A DNA stretch of 15,057 bases, taken from positions 1-15,057 of the forward strand of contig DAOVRJ010000029.1 of the NCBI GenBank assembly GCA_030628225.1, read 5' to 3'. This document shows positions 8,018-14,313 of this stretch, piece by piece (position 1 is the stretch's first letter; every line of letters starts with the position of its first letter). Source of the stretch: Candidatus Zixiibacteriota bacterium (GTDB lineage Bacteria; SM23-81). The position numbers and the translations under genes were made by a program. Under the pieces are notes generated by a model. The model ran no database searches. It was not told the DNA's origin and saw only the letters and a program-made list of their open reading frames with translations.

Positions 8018-8752
8018 ATGGTCACAGCTTGGGAATACTTCTCGCGGAAGGTTATGGCCTGTCACCAGCAGCAAATAAAAAATTTGCCCGGGGGGAAGGG
8101 GCCTCGGGAGAAACTCAAAAGGTTAGGGTCCGGGGCCCTGGCTGATGACGAGCTGTTGGCGGTCATCTTGACCAGGGGAAGTAAGAGCGAAGACCCTCTT
8201 CGCATAGCCCAAAGGATCATGGAGAGTTATGGTTCTGGGGCGCTGCTTGGAGCAGGCGATGTGGAATGTCTGCGCCAGCTCTATGATGTGGGAGAGGTGC
8301 ATGCCTGCCAGATCCTGGCCTGTTTTGAGCTGGGGAGACGCTTTTTCCAGAAAGCCAAGGGAGTATATCTGCGCGCCCCGGAGGCTGTTTACGAGTACCT
8401 TCGTTCTATGAGCAGGTTCAACAAGGAGGCCTTTCGAGGTCTTTACCTGGATGTGAAGGGTGGGATTGTCCACGACGAGATCGTCTCCTTGGGGACTTTG
8501 ACCATGAACCTGGTTCATCCACGAGAGGTATTTCGGCCAGCCATCGAGTATTCAGCTGCCAGCATAATTCTTGTTCATAACCATCCTTCGGGAGATCCGA
8601 CCCCTAGCGCTGAAGATCTTAGAGTGACCCGGCAGTTGGTAGAGGTGGGCAAGTTGATGGACATCGAAGTGCTGGATCACGTTATTATCGGAAGGGAAAG
8701 CTTCGTGAGCTTGAGACGTAAGGGTTTGATGGGGTTGGGAGTTTCCCGGTGA
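8018..8752 (+). CDS. radC: RadC/UPF0758 family JAMM-domain protein
   Basis: The protein has 244 residues if it starts at ATG 8018; ATG 8054 (232 residues) is also possible. Neither has a well-spaced ribosome site (GGAAGG ends 2 nt before 8054), and an in-frame TAG at 8000 limits the start upstream. N-terminal NLPGGKGPREKLKRLGSGAL and DDELLAVILTRGSK match the family opening. A helix-hairpin-helix-like part (LYDVGEVHACQILACFELGRRF) is degenerate, keeping only one of the usual glycines. The C-terminal JAB/MPN part has VHPREVFRPAIEYSAASIILV and the metal motif HNHPSGDPTPSAED with His187, His189 and Asp200. Despite the name, RadC's role in repair is unproven; a JAMM-type metalloenzyme fold is what the sequence supports. 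It follows coaD after 79 nt and runs into the next gene. Confidence 0.92.
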   Translation: MVTAWEYFSRKVMACHQQQIKNLPGGKGPREKLKRLGSGALADDELLAVILTRGSKSEDPLRIAQRIMESYGSGALLGAGDVECLRQLYDVGEVHACQILACFELGRRFFQKAKGVYLRAPEAVYEYLRSMSRFNKEAFRGLYLDVKGGIVHDEIVSLGTLTMNLVHPREVFRPAIEYSAASIILVHNHPSGDPTPSAEDLRVTRQLVEVGKLMDIEVLDHVIIGRESFVSLRRKGLMGLGVSR

Positions 8753-8763
8753 GGAAGGAACAT

Positions 8764-9261
8764 ATGAGGCCGCCCTCTTTTTTTATCGCCGGCATTATTC
8801 AGGGCTCCTCGCAGGATAGAGGTCTCAGCGATCAGAGCTATCGCGAACACCTAACTCAACTTCTGGAAAAGGCCTTTCACGATGCGCTGATCATCAGCCC
8901 CTACGATCTGCACCCCAATTCCATCGACTACAGCATGGAAAAGGGCAAGGCCACTTTCCTGGATATGGTAGCCAAAGCCACTAAATGCGATGTGCTCATT
9001 GCCTATCTGCCCGAGGCCAGCCTGGGAACGGCCATCGAGATGTGGGAGTGCTTTCGGGCCGGGATCCCCATCTGGACGATCTCGCCCATGAAGGAGAACT
9101 GGGTGATCAAGTTTTTCTCTCAGCGATTTTTTCCCTCCACGGTCGAGTTTGAGAGATTTCTGTTCGCCGAGGCCAAAGAGGAGGTGCTCCGTGCTATCCG
9201 CGGCAGTGGCCAGAGACCTGAGGGGCTTCTTGGACGATCAGGCGGTGAGATCAACCCTTGA
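8764..9261 (+). CDS. Nucleoside 2-deoxyribosyltransferase-like protein (uncertain function)
   Basis: This is a 165-residue protein if it starts at ATG 8764. GAGG (8751-8754) and AAGGA (8755-8759) precede that ATG. An alternative GTG at 8749 overlaps the radC stop as GTGA and adds five residues. The Rossmann-like N-terminus (FFIAGIIQGSSQD) and the segment CDVLIAYLPEASLGTAIEMW then ECFRAGIPIWTISP resemble the nucleoside 2-deoxyribosyltransferase fold, where an Asp and a later Glu (here Asp76 and Glu92) sit around a GTA.E motif and the enzyme cleaves or exchanges the N-glycosidic bond of deoxynucleosides. The family match is by eye and the substrate is unknown; related proteins are often left as conserved hypotheticals. 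The last ~20 residues (after LRAI) are low in hydrophobics and lie over the start of the next gene, so the tail may be a run-on. Confidence 0.62.
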   Translation: MRPPSFFIAGIIQGSSQDRGLSDQSYREHLTQLLEKAFHDALIISPYDLHPNSIDYSMEKGKATFLDMVAKATKCDVLIAYLPEASLGTAIEMWECFRAGIPIWTISPMKENWVIKFFSQRFFPSTVEFERFLFAEAKEEVLRAIRGSGQRPEGLLGRSGGEINP

Positions 9262-10603
9262 GTTTCGGGCCTGTTATTCATATGACGCCGCGGTAGAGGG
9301 CTATTTACCCGATCTGGTCATTTTTCCGGTCGCTGAGAGCCAGGTGATTCTCCTGGCGCGCTATGCTCACCGCCGGGGGATCCCCCTGGTGCCCCGCGGG
9401 GCCGGCTCCGGTTGTAGCGGTGGGGGGGTCTGCGCACAGGGCGGGATCCTGGTAAGTTTCGAGCGCATGGACCGCATTCTCTCTCTGGATCCGGGGCTGA
9501 TGGTGGGCCTGGCTGAGCCCGGAGTGATCACCGCGCATTTTCAGAGAGAGGCGGAGCGCCAGGACCTATTTTACCCTCCTGATCCATCCAGCGCCGAGAT
9601 CTGCACCCTGGGGGGAAATGTGGCCCACGGGGCTGGGGGGTTGCGGGGGAGAAAATATGGTACCACCCGGGATTATATCCTGGGATTAGAGGCGGTGACA
9701 GCCGAGGGGCAGCCGGTGCGAACGGGTTTTTTCTCGCCAGGCGAGACCCGGGACCTGACCGGCCTTTTGGTGGGCTCAGAAGGCACCCTGGCCATGATCA
9801 CCAAGATAGCCCTGCGGTTGATGCCCAGACCGGAGAGTTTCTGCACCTTGCTTTTGGTCTTCCGCCAGGCCGATCAGGCCGTCCAAATGGCTCATGCTAT
9901 CCTTAGAGTTGGTCTGATTCCAGCGGCCATGGAATTTATGGACCAGAGGGCCGTGGATTGCGTGCGGGCTCACGGGAAAGCGATCCTGCCTCCGGGGAAT
10001 GGCCATATTCTGTTGGTGGAATTCTCTGGCCGGCATCAGGAGGTACTCCACGGAGCCGAGAAAGTGGAAGGCTTGAGACGGGGTAGTGGTGCCCTTCTGG
10101 TTCAGAAAGCAAGGGTTTCCAGAGATCGGCAGAAAGTCTGGTCTGTGCGGCGGGCTCTTTCTCCCGCTATGGCCCATGCTGCCAAAAGGAAGGTCAGCCA
10201 GGATGTCTGTGTGCCCCCTGGAGCTCTGTCCCATCTGCTGCGCGACATTGAAGCCGTCGGCCAAAAGCACGGTCTTCAGGTCATCACCTTTGGGCATCTG
10301 GGAGATGGCAATCTGCACGTGAACGTGATGGCAGATGGCAGTCGGAAGCAGATGCGACAGGCCCGGGCTGCTGCAGAGGATCTGTTTCGGGCCGTACTGG
10401 CCTTGGGCGGCACCTTATCCGGTGAGCATGGCATAGGCCTAGTCAAGGCGCGGTACATTTCCTGGGAGCTTTCTGCGGAGACCATGGCGGCTCAGCGCAA
10501 GGTGAAAGCGGCCTTTGATCCGGCGGGGGTGCTGAACCCAGGTAAGATCTTGAGCACATCCAAATCGAGCGTTTTGTCCGAGATGGAGGGGAAAACCCCT
10601 TAA
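9191..10603 (+). CDS. GlcD-type FAD-binding oxidase (glycolate/D-lactate/2-hydroxyacid dehydrogenase family)
   Basis: GTG at 9191 is chosen because GAGGAGG (9178-9184) is 6 nt upstream and the 470-residue product matches GlcD length; an in-frame ATG at 9149 lacks this site. The family oxidises 2-hydroxy acids with FAD, usually passing electrons to an Fe-S partner. Motifs in order: YSYDAAVEGYLPDLVIFP; the FAD pyrophosphate loop PRGAGSGCSGGG; PPDPSSAEICTLGGNVAHGAGG (family norm is NAGG; Asn is Gly here); KYGTTRDYILGLEAV; LLVGSEGTLAMIT; the metal-site segment FGHLGDGNLHVNV; GGTLSGEHGIGLVK; and FDPAGVLNPGKI. Substrate cannot be told; glycolate, D-lactate and D-2-hydroxyglutarate enzymes share these motifs. 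No glcE or glcF is adjacent. The first 71 nt overlap the previous gene in another frame. Confidence 0.9.
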   Translation: MLSAAVARDLRGFLDDQAVRSTLEFRACYSYDAAVEGYLPDLVIFPVAESQVILLARYAHRRGIPLVPRGAGSGCSGGGVCAQGGILVSFERMDRILSLDPGLMVGLAEPGVITAHFQREAERQDLFYPPDPSSAEICTLGGNVAHGAGGLRGRKYGTTRDYILGLEAVTAEGQPVRTGFFSPGETRDLTGLLVGSEGTLAMITKIALRLMPRPESFCTLLLVFRQADQAVQMAHAILRVGLIPAAMEFMDQRAVDCVRAHGKAILPPGNGHILLVEFSGRHQEVLHGAEKVEGLRRGSGALLVQKARVSRDRQKVWSVRRALSPAMAHAAKRKVSQDVCVPPGALSHLLRDIEAVGQKHGLQVITFGHLGDGNLHVNVMADGSRKQMRQARAAAEDLFRAVLALGGTLSGEHGIGLVKARYISWELSAETMAAQRKVKAAFDPAGVLNPGKILSTSKSSVLSEMEGKTP

Positions 10604-10626
10604 GAGGTAGTGTAAAGGAGCGGACG

Positions 10627-13152
10627 GTGGAGATGAATGACGACAGAGGACGGATAATCAACCGGGTTTTGGCTTTGTTTGTGTTTGTGGTGGTGTTGGT
10701 GGTGTATGTGCGGACGATGGCGGCGTCGACCTCGTTTTGGGATTGTGGGGAGTTTATAGCGGTTTCGCACATATTGGGGATACCGCATCCTCCTGGTTCG
10801 CCGTTGTATATTTTGTGGGGTCGGTTGTTTAGTTTATTGCCTTTGTTTGGGGATGTGGCCCGGCGGGTGAATTTTCTTTCGGCATTGACGGGGGCGTTGT
10901 CGGCGGGGTTGTTGTATGTGGTGGTGGAGCGTGTGGCGCGGGGTTGGTTTGGGGAGGGTTTGGGTTGGCGTGGGCGGTTGTTGGGGATGGTTGGGGGGGT
11001 GACGGCTGGTTTGTGGATGGCGTTTAGTGATACGTATTGGTCGAACACGATAGAGGCGGAGGTGTATGCGCCGGCGATGTTTTTGACGGTGTTGGTGGTG
11101 TGGTTGGTTTTGTGGTGGCAGAGGGTTCGTGGGGGTGAGGGTGGTGATAATGTGTTGGTTTTGTTGGTGTATGTGTTGTTTTTGAGTATAGGTTTGCATA
11201 TGACGGTTTTTTTGGTGGCGCCGGCGGTATTTTTGATGGTGGTGTTAATGAATGTGAGTCGTTTGCGTGATTGGCGGTTGTGGTTGGTGTATGTGTTGTT
11301 TTTGTTTTTTGGGCCGTTGGTTTTTTTGTTTCGCTGGGTGCGTGGGTATGTTCGAGAGTGGCGGTTTTGGACTATTTTATGGTTGTTGTGTGTGATGGTG
11401 GTGGCATCGGCGGAGCCCTTTTTGAAGGTGGGTGTATTTTTGTTGGTGTTGAGTTTTGTGGGTATGGAGGTAGGTGGGGAGGAGGGTCGTAGTCGGTGGC
11501 GGTTTTGTTTTTGGTTGGTGTTATTGGCTTTGTTGGGTTTTACGGTGCAGGCGTTTATACCGGTGCGGTCGATGTTGGATCCGGTGATAGATGAGAATGA
11601 TCCTGATAATTGGGAGCGGTTCAAGTTATTTTTGGGTCGTAAGCAATATGGTCAGGAGAGTATGTTGCAGTTGATGTTTCGGCGTAAGGGGAGTTGGACC
11701 TCGCAGTTTGGTGTGCATCAGCGGATGGGTTTTTGGGGGTTTTTCCGTCAGGGTTGGGCGCCGACCCGTTGGTGGCCGTTGGTGGTGGGGATGGGGTTGG
11801 TGGGTATGGTGGTGGGTTGGTTTCGTGGGCGTCGGTGGTGGTTGTGTTTGATGGTTTTGATGGTGATATGTAGTGTGGGTTTGGTGTTATATATTAATTT
11901 TTCTGATGGGACGCGTGGTGTTCAGCTGGAGGTACGTGATCGGGATTATTTTTTCACGCCGGCCTACATGTTTTTTTCGTTGTGGATGGGTTTGGGAGTG
12001 AGTGGTTTGTTGTGGTTGGTGTTGCGGTATATTCGAGGTGTGGGTAGGGAGTTGTTGTTTTGGGTGTTGTTGTTGGTGATGTTGCTGGCTCCGTTGGGGA
12101 CGTTGGCATATAATTATCATCGTCATGATCGTTCGCACAACTACATAGCGCATGATTATGGGTATAACATCTTGAATTCGTGTGATCGCGGGGGGATATT
12201 ATTTACCAATGGAGACAATGATACGTTTCCGTTGTGGTATCTGCAGGAGGTAGAGGGGGTTCGCAAGGACGTACGGGTGGTCAACCTGAGCCTGCTAAAT
12301 ACCGGATGGTACATCAAACAGCTCCGGGACGTAGAGCCCAAGGTGCCCATGGAATTGTCCCATACGCAGATCGATCGCTTGATGGCTCTGCGGCTGAAGA
12401 ACGGGAGCATTCTCCGGGTTCAGGACCAAATGATTCGAGAGATCATCCAGGCCAACAACTGGGAGCGTCCCATCTATTTCGCCGTGACCGTGCCTAGGGA
12501 AAACAGGGCTGAGGTGGAGGATTATCTTCAGATGGAAGCCATGGTGTACCGGCTGACACAGGAGAGGAAAACCGGCCAGGTGGACATAGCCAAATCGCGT
12601 CAGAATCTCTGGGATATCTATCGTTATCGTAGCATGGCAGATTCCACGGTCTATAGAGATGAAAATACCAACCGGCTGCTGCACAATATCTCCTCGGCCT
12701 TTATCTCCCTGGCCAACGCCTATCATAAACAGGGGCAGACAGAGGAAGCCATGGCCCAGCTTCGACGGGATATCCAGGTGCTGTCAGGAGACTGGCGTCC
12801 CCACGCTTTCCTGGCCGATATATACGTCCGGTCAGGAGATTATACCTCTGCCGAGAGAGAGCTGAACAGGGCTCTTGCTTACAATCCGGAGTTCTACATT
12901 CTCCACCGCATGCTGGGCTCCGTCTATGGTCATCTGGATCAGGCGGATCAGGCGCTGACTCACTATGAGAGGGCCCGGCAGCTGAATTCCGACTCGCGCC
13001 CTGTGGTCTTCGAGCTGGCCAAGCTCTATGAATCCCAGGGTAGCATCGAGAAAGCCAGCAGCTTGCTGGGCAATTGGCTGTCCCGGCACCCGGATGACAC
13101 CACTGCCCAAAGAATGTGGCATGAGTGGTCTGGGCCGGAAAAGGAGGATTAG
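10627..13152 (+). CDS. DUF2723/GT117-family membrane glycosyltransferase with C-terminal TPR domain
   Basis: The protein has 841 residues. GTG 10627 has AAAGGAG (10614-10620) 6 nt upstream; ATG 10633 is an alternative start. The N-terminal ~500 residues form about 13-15 membrane segments. The first loop carries the family hallmark STSFWDCGEFIAVSHILGIP then HPPGSP, with Asp39 and Glu42 in the acidic position typical of GT-C enzymes. A further hallmark, NGDNDTFPLWYLQEVEGVR then DVRVVNLSLLNT, follows the last membrane segment (GDNDTFP at 529-535). Residues about 690-830 form roughly four TPR units (for example ANAYHKQGQTEEAMAQLRRD). The family includes eukaryotic TMEM260, an O-mannosyltransferase; for bacteria, lipid-linked-sugar transfer to extracytoplasmic protein is inference. 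Codons 13-538 use an extreme G/T-ending style quite unlike the rest of the gene and window. The next gene starts 53 nt after the stop. Confidence 0.9.
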   Translation: MEMNDDRGRIINRVLALFVFVVVLVVYVRTMAASTSFWDCGEFIAVSHILGIPHPPGSPLYILWGRLFSLLPLFGDVARRVNFLSALTGALSAGLLYVVVERVARGWFGEGLGWRGRLLGMVGGVTAGLWMAFSDTYWSNTIEAEVYAPAMFLTVLVVWLVLWWQRVRGGEGGDNVLVLLVYVLFLSIGLHMTVFLVAPAVFLMVVLMNVSRLRDWRLWLVYVLFLFFGPLVFLFRWVRGYVREWRFWTILWLLCVMVVASAEPFLKVGVFLLVLSFVGMEVGGEEGRSRWRFCFWLVLLALLGFTVQAFIPVRSMLDPVIDENDPDNWERFKLFLGRKQYGQESMLQLMFRRKGSWTSQFGVHQRMGFWGFFRQGWAPTRWWPLVVGMGLVGMVVGWFRGRRWWLCLMVLMVICSVGLVLYINFSDGTRGVQLEVRDRDYFFTPAYMFFSLWMGLGVSGLLWLVLRYIRGVGRELLFWVLLLVMLLAPLGTLAYNYHRHDRSHNYIAHDYGYNILNSCDRGGILFTNGDNDTFPLWYLQEVEGVRKDVRVVNLSLLNTGWYIKQLRDVEPKVPMELSHTQIDRLMALRLKNGSILRVQDQMIREIIQANNWERPIYFAVTVPRENRAEVEDYLQMEAMVYRLTQERKTGQVDIAKSRQNLWDIYRYRSMADSTVYRDENTNRLLHNISSAFISLANAYHKQGQTEEAMAQLRRDIQVLSGDWRPHAFLADIYVRSGDYTSAERELNRALAYNPEFYILHRMLGSVYGHLDQADQALTHYERARQLNSDSRPVVFELAKLYESQGSIEKASSLLGNWLSRHPDDTTAQRMWHEWSGPEKED
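11163..11184 (+). repeat. 22-bp direct repeat, copy 1
   Basis: This 22-base segment recurs perfectly at 11283-11304, exactly 120 bp downstream and in the same reading frame. Both copies encode LVYVLFL inside membrane segments of the DUF2723 protein. Flanks are not clearly homologous. The repeat lies in the low-complexity G+T block, so convergence is as likely as duplication. Confidence 0.6.
11283..11304 (+). repeat. 22-bp direct repeat, copy 2
   Basis: Perfect second copy of the 22-base segment at 11163-11184, in frame and encoding the same LVYVLFL peptide. The 120-bp spacing equals exactly 40 codons. Confidence 0.6.
11787..11816 (+). other. Candidate G-quadruplex on the coding strand
   Basis: Four runs of at least three G occur on the coding strand: GGGG at 11787-11790, GGGG at 11793-11796, GGG at 11802-11804 and GGG at 11814-11816, with loops of 2, 5 and 9 nt. 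The last loop is longer than the usual 7-nt limit but itself contains GG pairs. The structure could form in the mRNA or the non-template DNA strand. It may be only a by-product of the G+T-rich codon style. Confidence 0.35.
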
Positions 13153-13205
13153 GTTTAAAGGCACAGGGAATTCAATGGTCCTTCAGCAGAGCGAGAGGTG
13201 CAGTT

Positions 13206-14294
13206 GTGCACAGAGAGGAGATCAGAAAAATTCTGGTGATGTGCCTCCCGGGCATCGGAGACACCCTGTTATTTACACCGGCTTTGAGATTTCTGCGAGA
13301 GCATTTTCCCCAGGCCCAGATTTGGGTTCTGGTCATGTTCAAGGGCTCCAAGGAGGTCCTGGAGAGAAACCCGCTCGTGGACAGGGTTCTCCTGTGGGAA
13401 TTTATCAAAGAAGGAGCCTTTCGATCTTTGAAGTTTCTGCTGGGTTTGCGTCGCCAGCGTTTTGACATCTCCATCATGGCTTACCCAGCTAATCGAATTG
13501 AGTACAGCCTGGTTCACCTGCTGGCAGGGGCCAGGAGGAGATACGGTCACCGATATAAGCACCGAGACCTGAGCAGTCTGAATTTCCTGCACGGCCGCAC
13601 CATCAGGGAAAACGATCAGCGGCACAATGTGGAGGAAAACCTCGCGCTGCTGCAGCTTTTGGGATTGGACACACGGCGACCGCTTTCTCTGGAGCTCTTT
13701 TTGCCCGATGAGGACCGGGCCTTTGCTCAACGCTGGCTGGATCAGCGTCAGCTAGAGAGCGGTTTGTTAATTGGGTTTCATGCTGGCACGGCGGAGTTCA
13801 AAAATCAGGCCAAACGAAGATGGGCCAGGGAGAAATTTTCTTTGCTGGGCGATGCTTTGGCCGAGGAGTTCGGGGCTAAGATCCTGATTTTCGGCGGCCC
13901 TGACGAGGAAGAGCTCAAGAGGGAAATCATCCGCGGAATGTCTGGGCCGGGATCAGAGGTCTCCAGCACCACCATGAGGCAGACGGCTGCCCTCATCGAG
14001 AGATGTGCGCTGTTCGTCAGCAATGATTCGGCTCTGATGCACACGGCGGCAGCAATGAAAGTGCCCTGTGTGGTGACCTTTGGTCCCACCAATCCGAAGT
14101 GGGTCTACCCCTACGGCACCCGTTACCGGATTGTGCGTCGGGAGCTTTCTTGCAGTCCGTGCTTCTATTATTCAGCCCGGCCGCTCACCTGTGGCCGGGG
14201 GGATTTTGCCTGCATCGAGGAAATTGAAGTAGATCAGGTCATAAAAGCTATCAGGTATCTGTTAGCGGATGTGCAATGCCCCAACGGTGATTAG
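13206..14294 (+). CDS. Glycosyltransferase family 9 (ADP-heptose:LPS heptosyltransferase-like)
   Basis: GTG at 13206 has GAGAGG (13193-13198) 7 nt upstream and places the conserved N-terminal strand (RKILVMCLPGIGDTLLFTP) close to the start, giving 362 residues; an in-frame ATG at 13125 would overlap the previous gene and lacks family support. GT9 enzymes transfer heptose or related sugars from nucleotide donors to the lipopolysaccharide core at the cytoplasmic face of the inner membrane. Motifs: GIGDTLLFTPALRFLREHFP; NPLVDRVLLW; GFHAGT then KRRWAREKFSLLGDAL; KILIFGGPDEEEL; and the donor-site region ERCALFVSNDSALMHTAAA followed by VPCVVTFGPTNPKWVYPYG. A Cys-rich tail (LSCSPCFYYSARPLTCGRGD then FACIEEI) is common in the family. 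The exact sugar and acceptor cannot be read from sequence. It precedes the UPF0104-type gene by 19 nt, consistent with an envelope-lipid operon. Confidence 0.88.
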   Translation: MHREEIRKILVMCLPGIGDTLLFTPALRFLREHFPQAQIWVLVMFKGSKEVLERNPLVDRVLLWEFIKEGAFRSLKFLLGLRRQRFDISIMAYPANRIEYSLVHLLAGARRRYGHRYKHRDLSSLNFLHGRTIRENDQRHNVEENLALLQLLGLDTRRPLSLELFLPDEDRAFAQRWLDQRQLESGLLIGFHAGTAEFKNQAKRRWAREKFSLLGDALAEEFGAKILIFGGPDEEELKREIIRGMSGPGSEVSSTTMRQTAALIERCALFVSNDSALMHTAAAMKVPCVVTFGPTNPKWVYPYGTRYRIVRRELSCSPCFYYSARPLTCGRGDFACIEEIEVDQVIKAIRYLLADVQCPNGD

Positions 14295-14313
14295 GCATTC
14301 GGAGAGATATTTC

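Larger units (their letters stand above)
10663..12240 (+). other. Intragenic G+T-rich, C/A-depleted block with switched codon usage
   Basis: Within the DUF2723 gene the coding strand becomes strongly G+T-rich. Hand count of Leu codons here: TTG 72, TTA 7, CTG 2, CTT 1 (82 total); in the rest of the same gene, CTG 19, CTC 5, CTT 3, TTG 3, CTA 1. Only about 21 of 526 codons end in C. Phe, Tyr, Asp, Asn, His and Cys are nearly all T-ending; Val, Ala, Pro, Thr and Lys/Glu/Gln nearly all G-ending; Ile is ATA 11, ATT 4, ATC 2 (counted from codon 10). The block begins about 36 nt after the start codon and fades from about 12120, ending sharply near 12240. Both membrane segments and soluble loops (for example 11570-11760) show it. 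Confidence 0.9.

Noticed and set aside
7938-8078. 46-codon open frame starting as TGATG on the coaD stop, with GGAG 9 nt upstream
   Set aside because: It overlaps the radC start, shows no recognisable motif, and the peptide is Gly/Ser/Arg-rich without structure. A coupled start is possible but unsupported.
10443-11624. Long open frame (393 codons) on the minus strand across the G+T-rich block, with smaller ones at 10834-11199 and 11887-12153
   Set aside because: The predicted protein is almost only Asn, Thr, Pro, Lys, His and Arg with no domain. It exists because the block lacks the + strand triplets (TTA, CTA, TCA) that make stops on the other strand. The + strand frame is a recognisable DUF2723 protein.
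13028-13465. 145-codon + strand frame across the junction of the DUF2723 and family 9 glycosyltransferase genes
   Set aside because: It lies in a different frame from both recognisable proteins, over their conserved motifs, and has no domain of its own.
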